A DNA stretch of 14,746 nt from positions 1-14,746 of the forward strand of contig CAZTSJ010000191.1 of the NCBI GenBank assembly GCA_964616875.1, given 5' to 3'. The stretch is from RBG-16-66-20 sp964616875 (lineage in GTDB: Bacteria; Pseudomonadota; Gammaproteobacteria; Burkholderiales; SG8-39). Below the pieces are notes generated by a model that was given only the letters and a program-made list of their open reading frames with translations, was not told where the DNA came from and made no database searches. This document shows positions 1 through 7,568 of the stretch, in pieces (position 1 is the first letter of the stretch; each line of letters starts with the position of its first letter). The position numbers were made by a program, and so were the translations under genes.

Positions 1-71
1 AAGCTCTGAGCGAAAGAAACAGAAGCAAAAACAGCCAATGCAAGAAATGCGGGCAGCTTACGAAAGTCCAT
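1..71 (-). CDS. Exported protein, N-terminal fragment (cut by window edge)
   Basis: Reading leftward from the ATG at 71-69 there is an open frame of 23 codons to the window edge. It starts MDFRK, continues with the hydrophobic run LPAFLALAVFASVSFA, and reaches AQS. This is a textbook Sec signal peptide: two basic residues, a hydrophobic core, and an A-x-A-like SFA|Q cleavage site. A GGAGG ribosome-binding site lies six bases before the ATG, inside the end of the upstream reductase gene, and the two genes overlap by 14 bases, so translation is probably coupled. The mature part is outside the window, so its function cannot be read. By context (reductase plus M24 peptidase in betaproteobacteria) a periplasmic solute-binding protein of the Bug/TctC type is a reasonable guess, but that is inference only. 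Confidence 0.72.
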   Translation of the reverse strand, partial: MDFRKLPAFLALAVFASVSFAQS

Positions 72-972
72 CTCCGACCTCCACGTTTTCTGGTTTCAAT
101 TTGATTCCCGACGCCTCCGCCTGCTGCAGCAGAAGCGTCGCGAAATCCTGTTCGGTCCAGCCCTGGCCGATCATCGACTGGATCAGGTCGCGCGCCGCGC
201 TGGCGAGCGGCAGCGGCACTTCGAATCTGCGCCCGGCATCGAGGCCAAGGTCCATGTCCTTGCGCAGCAGCTGCGGCGTGAAGGTTACCTTGAAATCGAG
301 GTTCACGAACGCGGGCGTCTTGTAGCGCGTGAAGGTCGAGCCCATCACGCTCTGGTTCATGAACTCGAGGAAGGCATGGCGCGGCACGCCGGCCTTTTGC
401 GCGAGCACCGTGATCTCGGCGAGCGACTGCGTCACCACGCCGAGGAATACGTTGTGGCAGATCTTGACGATGCGCGAGAGCTCGCCCTCGCCTACGTAAC
501 TGGAATTTTTCGCCATCAGGTCCAGAAACGGCCGCGCAAGATCAAAAGCTTTCTTCGGGCCCGAACAGACAAAAGAAAGTCTCCCCGCCTTGATCACTTT
601 GGCGTTGCCGGATACCGGTGCGGCCAAATACGCAATTTTTCTACTTTCCAGAATTTGACGCAGCTCTGCCGAACCTTCAAGTGAAATCGAAGAGCACTCG
701 ATCAGCATCCTCGGCTTCGCCTTGCCCTTGAGGAGGGTCGAAACCACCTGCTTCACATCCTTCCACGTCGACACCATGCAGAACACGATGTCGCGCGACG
801 CCAACTCCGTGACATCGTTCGCGACCCTGGCGCCGAACTTCTTCAGCGGCTCGGCTTTTTCGCGGGTGCGGTTCCACACCAGCACGTCGGCGCCGCCCTG
901 CGCGAGGCGCGCCGCCATCTCGTAGCCCATGCGCCCGGCGCCGATCCAGCCAATTGTTGATTTAGTACGCAT
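58..972 (-). CDS. NAD(P)-dependent 3-hydroxyisobutyrate dehydrogenase-family reductase
   Basis: This 304-residue protein has the usual length for the beta-hydroxyacid dehydrogenase family, which oxidises small 3-hydroxyacids or reduces the matching semialdehydes in the cytoplasm. The N-terminal Rossmann motif is GAGRMG (residues 11-16), followed by WNRT (33-36); the Arg after Asn suggests NADP(H) preference. The substrate-binding motif normally DAPVSGG reads AAPVSGN (117-123), so its first Asp and last Gly are changed. The catalytic lysine is K170 in VKICHN, with N174 four residues on, in the family spacing. The C-terminal helical domain is complete. The ATG at 972 overlaps the end of the M24 gene by 11 bases and the 3' end overlaps the next gene by 14, so it sits inside an operon. 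The exact substrate is unknown. Confidence 0.9.
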   Translation of the reverse strand: MRTKSTIGWIGAGRMGYEMAARLAQGGADVLVWNRTREKAEPLKKFGARVANDVTELASRDIVFCMVSTWKDVKQVVSTLLKGKAKPRMLIECSSISLEGSAELRQILESRKIAYLAAPVSGNAKVIKAGRLSFVCSGPKKAFDLARPFLDLMAKNSSYVGEGELSRIVKICHNVFLGVVTQSLAEITVLAQKAGVPRHAFLEFMNQSVMGSTFTRYKTPAFVNLDFKVTFTPQLLRKDMDLGLDAGRRFEVPLPLASAARDLIQSMIGQGWTEQDFATLLLQQAEASGIKLKPENVEVGDGLS

Positions 973-2269
973 TTGCCACCGGCAATTCCTGAGCGGGATA
1001 AAGAGAAATTATTTTTGCACCGTCGGGCGCCAGCACCACTTCCTCCTCGATGCGCGCCGCCGAAATGCCGTCCTTGGCCGGGCAGAAGGTCTCGACCGCG
1101 AACACCATGCCCGCCTTGAGCTCGTAGGGCTCGATGAAGGAATTGACGCGCGAAATGAGGGGACGCTCGTGCAGGCCCAACCCCAGGCCGTGGCAGAAAT
1201 TCAGGCCGAACGCGGCCATCTCGGTCTCAAAGCCGATCTCGGTGCACTTCGGGAACATCTTCGCCACTTTTTCCGTCGAGACGCCGGGCCGCAACATCGA
1301 AATGGCATCGTCCATCCAGTGCCGCGCGCGCTTGTAGGCGTCGCGCTGCGGCGGCGTCGCCCGCCCCACCGCGAAAGTGCGGTAGTAGCAGGTGCGATAG
1401 CCGATGAAGGAATGAATGATGTCGAAGTAGGCCTGGTCGCCGGGCCGGATCAGCCGGTCGGTGAAATTGTGCGGATGCGGCGAGCAGCGCTCGCCCGCGA
1501 TGGCGTTGACCGCCTCGACGCAGTCCGAACCCATCTCGTACAGGCGCTTGGAGGCGAGCGCGACGATCTGGCTTTCCTTCACGCCCGGCTTGAGCGCTTC
1601 GGCGATGTCCTGGTAGACGCCGTCCACCATCGCCGCGGCGGTATTCAGCAGTGTGATCTCGTCGTGGCTCTTCACCTCGCGCGCGGAGAGCATCACCTGC
1701 TGGCCGTCGCGGATGTTGAGGCCCGCCTTCTGCAGCGCGAACAGGAACCCCGGCTCGCACAGGTCGAGGCCGAGCGGCATTCCCGCCACGCCTTCCTGCA
1801 CCAGGATGTCCTTGATCTCCTTCGCCGCCGCTTCGAACAATCCAACGCCCGGCCCGATCGCACCGCGCATGCCCGGATTGCCCGCGCGCACGTGGTCCTC
1901 GCGCAACCACGGACAGTAAAGCCTGTGGTGCCGCGCCGCCGAGCCGAAATCCCACACCCATGGGTCCCCGGTGCCGGTGAGCAGGCAATAGCGGATCAGC
2001 TTGTCGCGCGCCCACTCGCCGATCACGGTGGAGGAGATGTAGCGGACGTTGTGCTGGTCGAAACACAGCACCGCGCCTAAGTTGGAACGGGACAAGGATT
2101 GACGGGTTCGTGCCAGCCGATATTTATGCAGCCTTTGAAAATTGACCCGTTCTTCAAAGTCGACCTGGGTGATCCCCGGCGCCTGCAGCGGCCGGTGCCA
2201 CTGGTGCATCGGCTTCAGGTCGTCGGGATCGACCGGGACGAACTGCGGCCGCTTCGCTTTCTTCGCCAT
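962..2269 (-). CDS. M24 (pita-bread fold) metallopeptidase-family protein with an altered metal site
   Basis: This 435-residue protein has the two-domain shape of aminopeptidase P, prolidase, creatinase and the DMSP lyase DddP. The N-terminal domain covers roughly residues 40-200 and the pita-bread domain 205-420. Expected ligands in the catalytic domain are D283 (YFDII), H360 (FCHGLGLGLHE), E393 (FAVETF) and E408 (ARIEEE). The position of the second bridging Asp, next to the conserved Arg, is C294 in the segment GYRTCYYRTF. The protein may therefore bind one metal or a different metal, or use the fold without metal as creatinase does. It is first in a cluster with a hydroxyacid dehydrogenase and an exported protein, which fits small-molecule catabolism better than general peptide turnover. 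The ATG at 2269 has no obvious ribosome-binding site. Family assignment is firm; substrate is unknown. Confidence 0.87.
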   Translation of the reverse strand: MAKKAKRPQFVPVDPDDLKPMHQWHRPLQAPGITQVDFEERVNFQRLHKYRLARTRQSLSRSNLGAVLCFDQHNVRYISSTVIGEWARDKLIRYCLLTGTGDPWVWDFGSAARHHRLYCPWLREDHVRAGNPGMRGAIGPGVGLFEAAAKEIKDILVQEGVAGMPLGLDLCEPGFLFALQKAGLNIRDGQQVMLSAREVKSHDEITLLNTAAAMVDGVYQDIAEALKPGVKESQIVALASKRLYEMGSDCVEAVNAIAGERCSPHPHNFTDRLIRPGDQAYFDIIHSFIGYRTCYYRTFAVGRATPPQRDAYKRARHWMDDAISMLRPGVSTEKVAKMFPKCTEIGFETEMAAFGLNFCHGLGLGLHERPLISRVNSFIEPYELKAGMVFAVETFCPAKDGISAARIEEEVVLAPDGAKIISLYPAQELPVANAY

Positions 2270-2286
2270 GGGATTGAGAGAATACT

Positions 2287-2314
2287 AAATCGGGGTCGGA
2301 ATCAGTACCGATTT
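2287..2314. repeat. Dispersed palindromic repeat, copy 1 (diverged)
   Basis: The left arm AAATCGGGGTC at 2287-2297 is the same 11-mer found at 9967 and 13405. Here the right half differs: the stem is AAATCGG (2287-2293) with CCGATTT (2308-2314) around a 14-base loop. It fills the gap between the toxin gene and the M24 gene, and the toxin's TGA stop begins on its last stem base. No T-run follows on either strand, so it is not a classical intrinsic terminator. Confidence 0.6.
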
Positions 2315-2607
2315 CACCCGGAATAGTCGATTTCGCGTTGATGGCGGATCGCGAGGATGCGGACCTCATCGCGCTCCGGCTTGAACCGGTACAGCGCAAT
2401 GTATCCGGACCTGCCAAACGAGATCACCAGCTCGCGCAGCGGCACGTCAATGCGCCGGCCGATCATCGGGTGATCGGAAAGAATGTCGATCGCGCTACGA
2501 ATCGCAGTGACCGCCGCGCTCGCCGAATACGGATCGCTCCGGGCGAGATACTCGAAAAGCCGCGAGACATCATCAATCGCCTCGCCCGAGTAGATTACCT
2601 GCGCCAC
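2314..2607 (-). CDS. parE: ParE/RelE-family toxin
   Basis: This 97-residue protein has the size and layout of ParE toxins: an N-terminal strand and helix (VIYSGEAIDDVSRLFEYLA), a second helix (ASAAVTAIRSAIDILSDHP), then GRRIDVPLRELVISFGRSGYI and the C-terminal strands YIALYRF and DEVRILAIRHQRE. The order R-E-L-V-I-S-F-G followed by Y-R and I-R-H-Q-R-E is typical of the superfamily. ParE members poison DNA gyrase and RelE members cleave mRNA; the helical hairpin and these motifs favour ParE, but the target is not proven by sequence. The ATG at 2607 overlaps the end of the antitoxin gene by 13 bases, the normal antitoxin-first arrangement. The stop falls on a dispersed palindrome. Confidence 0.87.
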   Translation of the reverse strand: MAQVIYSGEAIDDVSRLFEYLARSDPYSASAAVTAIRSAIDILSDHPMIGRRIDVPLRELVISFGRSGYIALYRFKPERDEVRILAIRHQREIDYSG

Positions 2608-2879
2608 GGCGCCGGCCGCGGCGGCTTCTCACCTTTGGCAAGGCGCTCCATCCATGCGTGGACATCCTCTGCCCGATAGACCGCCGCGCCTGCCTCCAGC
2701 GCCGCATCGGAGGCCAGGGCAGCTTTTACGAATTCGCGCATGCGCTCTTCACGCGCGACCTCGCGCTCCAGCGCCCGCAACATCAGGCTGTGTGCGGTCT
2801 GGCCAGTCTGCTTTGCCAGCCGCGCGATGCGCGCCTTCAGCTTTTCCGGAAGCTTCAGTGTCGTGGTTGCCGAAGTCAA
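2595..2879 (-). CDS. Ribbon-helix-helix antitoxin (ParD/CopG type)
   Basis: The 94-residue product starts with a DNA-binding strand TTTLKLPEKLKARIARLA and two helices (TGQTAHSLMLRALEREV), the ribbon-helix-helix pattern. A charged C-terminal tail (about residues 45-94, ending PPRPAPWRR) would wrap the toxin. I chose the TTG at 2879-2877: GGTGA lies four bases upstream, the fold begins six residues later, and two operator-like palindromes end exactly at this codon. A longer reading from a TTG at 2936, overlapping the lipase stop, would add 19 residues (ending WYYHGD) that do not look like part of the fold and have no ribosome-binding site. It is translationally coupled to the toxin and very likely represses its own promoter. 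Confidence 0.82.
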   Translation of the reverse strand: MTSATTTLKLPEKLKARIARLAKQTGQTAHSLMLRALEREVAREERMREFVKAALASDAALEAGAAVYRAEDVHAWMERLAKGEKPPRPAPWRR

Positions 2880-2908
2880 GGTGTCACCATGGTAATACCA
2901 GAATCTGG
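2880..2908 (-). promoter_or_regulatory. Probable operator cluster of the toxin-antitoxin operon
   Basis: Three short palindromes are packed into 29 bases directly before the TTG start: GGTGTCACC (2880-2888), GGTAATACC (2891-2899) and CCAGAATCTGG (2898-2908). The first two share the form GGTNNNACC and are 11 bases apart centre to centre, about one helical turn, as expected for cooperative ribbon-helix-helix dimers. On the minus strand the second contains TGGTATTAC, which resembles an extended -10 element, and the first contains the GGTGA ribosome-binding site. Binding would block both transcription and ribosome access. The role is inferred; the palindromes are seen directly. Confidence 0.6.
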
Positions 2909-2932
2909 ACTCTGCAACGCGGTCGCTGACCG

Positions 2933-5900
2933 TCAACGCAGATTGCGCATGCCTTCCGTCAGACCCGGGGCAGAATCCGCACCCGTCAGGCGCGAAAGCG
3001 TGTTCGGATTGCCAAGCCCCGGGATGGTGCCTGCGCCCGCCGTGCCCTCGCGCGAGTGATCACCCGGCCCCGGCAAACCCCAGCCCATGCTCCAAGTTCC
3101 ATCGTTGCCACCGAGGTCGGTCTCGGCAAAGCCCGGATTGCGGTCGTACCAGGCGTGCATGGCGCTGTTCCAGGCGGCGACTTCCTCGTCGGAAGGCGGC
3201 GGCGGTGGCGGAGGTTCCTCGCGCTCCATCCTGCGCTCTTCGAATTCGCGGATCGCATCGGCGTAGCGCTCGGTCAGATTCGTGCGACCGACCTGTAGCA
3301 GCACGTCGAAGCGCTGCTGCATGTCGCGGAACAGCGGATCGAGCGGGACGCCCACCCTGTCCGATTCAGGAGCAGGAACGGAGAACGCTGCGGGGCCGGC
3401 AAGCGCGAGCGGACCTGGCGCCGGGACCGGCACGCCTGGAGCAACCGGAGCGTCGATTCCCACCGAGACCTCCGGCAACGTGTTCGTGACCGGGTGGGAA
3501 AGATCCGAAGCGGGCGCGTCCCCTGCGCCGACCACGATCGTCAAGGTACTCAAGGCCGCCGCTCCGCTCTGATCGACGGCAATCAGCAGCAATTCGTGAG
3601 CGCCGGCCTCCTGCGCAGATGGCGTTCCCGCGATCGTGAGCGCCGCAGCGTCGAACTCCAGCCAGTCCGGCAAGCGATCTCCATCCGCGGTAATGGCGTA
3701 GTACTGCAGAGAATCGAAGCGGTCGGAATCCTCACTGGAGCCCTGGGGCACGCTGAATGAGAGTCTCGCTCCCGGGTTCACCTCGATACGGCCGAGAGAC
3801 GCCGGCATTTGCGGCGCTGTGTTGTCGGGCAGCACCACGGCGCGCGCTTCGACATCGGCGGGGGTCCAGAGCGTCCCGTCCGAGAACTCGATGCGCTCGA
3901 TTGCGCCTGCCTGCGTGCGCCCGCCGGCGATGCGCACGCCCCCGTCGCCAGCAGTCAGGATGTAATCCGCCGCGGCTGAATACACGCCGACGTCCCCGGT
4001 CCCGACTCCGGCGGTAAAACGAAGCACGTCCGCACTGCCGGAGTCGTCTTCAATCCGGTCGAATCCGTCGCCCGCCGCGTACAGGTAAGTGTCGTTGCCC
4101 TCGCCGCCGGCCAGCCAGTCGTCGCCTGCGCTTCCGGAGAAAACATCGGAATCGACCGAACCGAACAGCAGCTCAGCAGAATCTGAACCCTGGATCTCGA
4201 AGACCGGTTCGGACTCCTCGGTCGCGAGGAGAAGAGCATCGATGTCGCTCCAACCCCACACCGTGCCATCTGCGAATTCGAAACGCACGTCCGCGATCAC
4301 GGAGGAGGGGATGCGCCCGGGAATGGGGGGCGGCACTTCGCCAATGACCAGCAAGTCCTGGGTGCCGTGGATCCGGAATTCGAACCCCGGCGGAGCCGGG
4401 CCCGCGCCGGGGCCGCCACCGGGACCACCCCCTGGACCGCCCCCCATGCCAACCAACGGGCCGAGCTCCCCCCGCGACACCGAAAGCTCGCCCGGAAGGA
4501 GATCCGCCGCCTCGACGATTACCAGGCCGGAGACGAAATTGCCGAAATCGAAACCGGACCCCCTGCCCCAGCGAATCCGCGTTTCTCCGCCGCCAGGGTT
4601 GGTGGCGACCAGTTTGTCATTCCCGGCGCCGCCGTCAAGAACACTGTCGGCATTGTGGGCAAACAAGACATCGTCGCCATCGCCGCCAAGCAGGAGGTCA
4701 TGATCCGCAGACGTCGTCAGCGTGTCGTTTCCGGTCCCTCCTATGATCACCGAGTTTCCGGCTTGGGAGATGACCGTGTCGTCCCCCGGACCGGCATCCA
4801 CGAAGTCGAACCCGTCGCTGTCCTGGCTCGAGAGGGTAATCTCGTCGTCGCCATCGCCGCCGAAAATCACGGCCTCGCCGAATCCACGAACATCCACGAC
4901 ATCATCGCCATCACCGCCGAAAACAAGATCGTCGCCGCCAATACGAATAAAATCGTCTCCTGCGCCTGCGTCGATTTCGTCCGATTCCGCAAAGATCCGA
5001 TCGTTTCCGGCGCCGGCGAAAATCCGGTCACGTCCCGGTCCGCCATCGATGAAGTTTGGCTCCGCGTCGCCGTAAATTTCATCGTCGCCTTCCCCGCCCG
5101 AAAGCAAAACCGCCGACTCCGGTATCAATGTTGGAACGCCCGTGTCGTCCAGATCGGCGTCCCGCGTCGCGAGGGTGCCGGCAACCAGGATGTCGTTGCC
5201 CGCATCACCGAAAAGCGCGTCGTTGCCCGGTCCGCCCTCGAGCAGATCGTCCCCGTCGCCGCCTTGGCCAGAATCGTTCCCGGTCCCCAATTCGATCCAG
5301 TCGTCGCCGCCGTGAATATCGCGCGCCTCGTCGTTTCCGCCGCCAAGCACGTAATGCGTGCTCCCGGGGGTTCCGGGAAAATCTGTGACGCTCTCCTGCC
5401 TGTCGGGAGCTGCGGCGCCGCGCGTGATCGGCAGCGGATTGCCGAACGAGTCGCGAAACACCGTCTCGCCGGGACTGATCTCTACCGGCTGATAAAGATA
5501 GTCCCCGAGCAGCAGCGCTTCTTCGCCGGGAACCGTCACCTCGCCCGGCTCAAAGGTATTGACGAGCCGGATACCGAGATCGCCATTGCGGAAACCCTCG
5601 ACGCGCAGCGCGCCGTTCACGATCAGCGTGCCGGCAGCGGCCAGGTCGCCGCTGAATACGTAGCTGAACCGCCCGTCGCTGCTGCGGAACGGGCCGCCCT
5701 GCCGGCCGCTCCCGCCGGTCAGCAGAACCGACCCGGCGAATATCCGGCCGTCGCGGTCGGCAATCGTGTCGCTGCCAAGCGCCGCGCCGAACACGTAGGC
5801 ATCGCTTCCCGGCCCGCCTTCGAGCCGGTCCGAACCTTCGCCGCCGTCGAGCGTATCGTCGCCGGCCCCGCCAAGCAGCGTATCTGCGCCCGCGCCGCCT

Positions 5901-7549
5901 TCCAGATAATCGTCACCGCCCGCGCCATCCAGGCTGTCGTTGCCCGCCGCGCCGAACAGGCGATCGCCGCCCGCAAGTCCCAGGAGCTGATCGCCGTCTG
6001 CGGATTCCGAACCGAATACCACGGTCCGGTTATACGTGGCATCACTCAAAAATTGCCGTATCCGCCCGCGATCCGCGAGCGCCGAGATCGGTACCGCGAG
6101 ATTGCCCTGGGCGCCATCGAGCTTCGAGTAACGCTCTTCGGAGTCGACGTCGCGAAACAGCACACTGTCGGTATTTCCGCTGAAACCGAAGCTGCGATCC
6201 ACCAGATTGCCTTCGAGCATCGCCGCAAGCCATTCGGCGCGGCTCGATCGCCATTGGCCGGAAAAGACATCGTCAAACTCAGAGTAGTCCGCGCCCACCG
6301 CTGCGAACGGCACCAATTCGTGAAGCGCAAAGCGCACCGCCACATCCGAATCCGCCATCGAGGCAAGCTCGCCGGCCGACTTTCCTACCAGCGACTCGAT
6401 CCGGTAGTCGTGGCCGGGATCGCGCGCATCGAGAACCGCGTAGAGATTCTGGTAATAGTTGTCGCGAGCCGCTAGATCGGATAGATCTCGTGCAATCAAT
6501 GTCGGCGCATCATGAGTGCCGAGTGTCGCGCGCAACGCATCAAGTACTGTCTCGAGACTCTCCTCCGAATAGGGCGACGCCGCAGAAATCATTCCGCTCA
6601 CCGCCGTCGGATCCCCGGCAAGCCCTGGCGAAAGCGTCGCGAACGCGCCATACAGCGCCAGAGAGTCGGTCAGCGGTACGACCGAGTGCTGATACAGCGG
6701 GCCGCCTGCCTCCGTGGCGACACCGATGTTCTCGCCCGGTTTGGACCAGACGCGGGATATCGCTTCATTTCCCATCGCCGAAGCAACGTTCGTCACGCGC
6801 GCGGGCTGTATCGGCGCAATCCCAAGCAGACGCAGCGCGAGCTCACCCTGCAGTCCGATCCCCGGCGCGTTGTACGTATAGACGTGCTCCACCACATCGG
6901 GAAAGAACCGCCCGAACAGCAAGGCAAGGTGACCGCCAAGGCTGTGTCCAGTTACGGTCAGTGGCGCGCCCGGCAGCAGTACGCTCGCGGAAGAACCGTT
7001 CAGAGGAGAAGCTCCGACGTCTGCGGCAAGGTCCGCGCGAAGCTTCGACCTGCCAAAGATCCTGATGGCAGCGTTCGCATTGACAACCACTCCCAAGCGC
7101 ATCGCGCTGAGCAGAGCAACTTCCGAATCTGCATAGTTGACAGGCTGACCAGGCGCCGTCGTCAGCTTCCGATAGTAGCGATACAGCGCAACCGCTTGAT
7201 CTCCGGCATAACCCTGGATCCCGATCCTGTTTATGTCCTCAACAACATCGAGCGCGCTCTCCGTTCCGCGAATGCCGAGGACATATCGATTAGTCGCTCG
7301 GTCGAAAAACACCGACGCCGAGAAGCCCGTCGAATCATTTGGTACGTGATGGCGAAGTTCGAAACCTTGCGGTGTCGGCGAGTTCGACTCCGGTGATAGG
7401 CCTAAGAATCGATCTGCTTCTGCGAGCGTAAAATCACCCGTGTTACTTCCAACAAGAGCAAGCGTTCGCGATTGCACACCATCGAACAACGCGTATGAGG
7501 CTTGTGCAGTTGCTGACCAATTCGCAATGTCAAGTAGTGGTCGGCTCAT
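2933..7549 (-). CDS. Large RTX-repeat alpha/beta-hydrolase (secreted lipase-like protein)
   Basis: This 1538-residue protein has an N-terminal hydrolase domain (about 1-510) with the oxyanion-type segment GIRGTE (92-97) and the nucleophile elbow VTGHSLGGHLAL (S203). H288 in YQHSVVPLTDSLALY is a candidate catalytic His; the Asp is not assigned. RTX repeats (GGxGxDxxx) follow in blocks at about 527-590, 735-790, 816-985 and 1120-1165. Between and after them are segments like the haemolysin-type calcium-binding related domain (about 990-1105 and 1160-1235, with FADGTVW and FSDGTLW), a GGGP tandem (1036-1051), and a putative Ig-like domain (1245-1342, with DWLEFD and LTIAGTP). The tail holds a helix rich in Arg and Glu, seven prolines (1446-1452) and a Gly/Pro-rich end. 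There is no Sec signal, so type I secretion is likely, but no transporter is in the window. The ATG lacks a clear ribosome-binding site and lies 16 bases after the membrane-protein gene, suggesting coupling. Confidence 0.9.
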   Translation of the reverse strand: MSRPLLDIANWSATAQASYALFDGVQSRTLALVGSNTGDFTLAEADRFLGLSPESNSPTPQGFELRHHVPNDSTGFSASVFFDRATNRYVLGIRGTESALDVVEDINRIGIQGYAGDQAVALYRYYRKLTTAPGQPVNYADSEVALLSAMRLGVVVNANAAIRIFGRSKLRADLAADVGASPLNGSSASVLLPGAPLTVTGHSLGGHLALLFGRFFPDVVEHVYTYNAPGIGLQGELALRLLGIAPIQPARVTNVASAMGNEAISRVWSKPGENIGVATEAGGPLYQHSVVPLTDSLALYGAFATLSPGLAGDPTAVSGMISAASPYSEESLETVLDALRATLGTHDAPTLIARDLSDLAARDNYYQNLYAVLDARDPGHDYRIESLVGKSAGELASMADSDVAVRFALHELVPFAAVGADYSEFDDVFSGQWRSSRAEWLAAMLEGNLVDRSFGFSGNTDSVLFRDVDSEERYSKLDGAQGNLAVPISALADRGRIRQFLSDATYNRTVVFGSESADGDQLLGLAGGDRLFGAAGNDSLDGAGGDDYLEGGAGADTLLGGAGDDTLDGGEGSDRLEGGPGSDAYVFGAALGSDTIADRDGRIFAGSVLLTGGSGRQGGPFRSSDGRFSYVFSGDLAAAGTLIVNGALRVEGFRNGDLGIRLVNTFEPGEVTVPGEEALLLGDYLYQPVEISPGETVFRDSFGNPLPITRGAAAPDRQESVTDFPGTPGSTHYVLGGGNDEARDIHGGDDWIELGTGNDSGQGGDGDDLLEGGPGNDALFGDAGNDILVAGTLATRDADLDDTGVPTLIPESAVLLSGGEGDDEIYGDAEPNFIDGGPGRDRIFAGAGNDRIFAESDEIDAGAGDDFIRIGGDDLVFGGDGDDVVDVRGFGEAVIFGGDGDDEITLSSQDSDGFDFVDAGPGDDTVISQAGNSVIIGGTGNDTLTTSADHDLLLGGDGDDVLFAHNADSVLDGGAGNDKLVATNPGGGETRIRWGRGSGFDFGNFVSGLVIVEAADLLPGELSVSRGELGPLVGMGGGPGGGPGGGPGAGPAPPGFEFRIHGTQDLLVIGEVPPPIPGRIPSSVIADVRFEFADGTVWGWSDIDALLLATEESEPVFEIQGSDSAELLFGSVDSDVFSGSAGDDWLAGGEGNDTYLYAAGDGFDRIEDDSGSADVLRFTAGVGTGDVGVYSAAADYILTAGDGGVRIAGGRTQAGAIERIEFSDGTLWTPADVEARAVVLPDNTAPQMPASLGRIEVNPGARLSFSVPQGSSEDSDRFDSLQYYAITADGDRLPDWLEFDAAALTIAGTPSAQEAGAHELLLIAVDQSGAAALSTLTIVVGAGDAPASDLSHPVTNTLPEVSVGIDAPVAPGVPVPAPGPLALAGPAAFSVPAPESDRVGVPLDPLFRDMQQRFDVLLQVGRTNLTERYADAIREFEERRMEREEPPPPPPPSDEEVAAWNSAMHAWYDRNPGFAETDLGGNDGTWSMGWGLPGPGDHSREGTAGAGTIPGLGNPNTLSRLTGADSAPGLTEGMRNLR
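4397..4444 (-). repeat. 12-bp tandem repeat encoding GGGP units
   Basis: Inside the RTX lipase gene, four consecutive 12-base units encode GGGP, GGGP, GGGP and GAGP (residues 1036-1051), followed by APPGFEF. The third-position bases vary between units, so the array is not freshly duplicated. It is probably a flexible linker inside a calcium-binding-related domain, and a place where length could vary between strains. Confidence 0.8.
4595..5104 (-). repeat. Main block of RTX (GGxGxDxxx) calcium-binding repeats
   Basis: This stretch encodes residues about 816-985 of the lipase. Nonapeptide units such as GGEGDDEIY, GGPGRDRIF, GAGNDRIF, GGDGDDVVD, GGDGDDEIT, GPGDDTVIS, GGTGNDTLT, GGDGDDVLF and GGAGNDKLV alternate with shorter degenerate turns. 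The units coil into a beta-roll that binds calcium outside the cell. Further blocks lie at 5780-5974, 5180-5347 and 4055-4192. The repeats also keep a long antisense frame open, which is not a gene. Confidence 0.88.
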
Positions 7550-7554
7550 CGATT

Positions 7555-7568
7555 TAGTTGTTCAACTA
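7555..7568. other. Short inverted repeat between membrane-protein gene and lipase gene
   Basis: TAGTTG at 7555-7560 and CAACTA at 7563-7568 form a six-base inverted repeat with a two-base centre, spanning the stop codon of the membrane-protein gene and the 16-base gap before the lipase ATG. It could be a weak operator or could hold the lipase start in an mRNA fold, but it is short enough to be chance. Confidence 0.25.

Noticed and set aside
929..2080. 383-codon plus-strand frame opposite the M24 gene
   Set aside because: Arg/His/Ala-rich shadow of a GC-rich gene; the minus strand carries the recognisable M24 motifs.
4055..5974. RTX DNA repeats considered as a CRISPR-like array
   Set aside because: The periodicity is in the encoded nonapeptide, unit sequences vary, and there are no constant repeats with unique spacers.
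4367..6475. 702-codon open frame on the plus strand opposite the RTX lipase
   Set aside because: It mirrors the Gly/Asp-rich repeat codons of the lipase, has no domain pattern of its own, and the minus strand has clear catalytic and repeat motifs.
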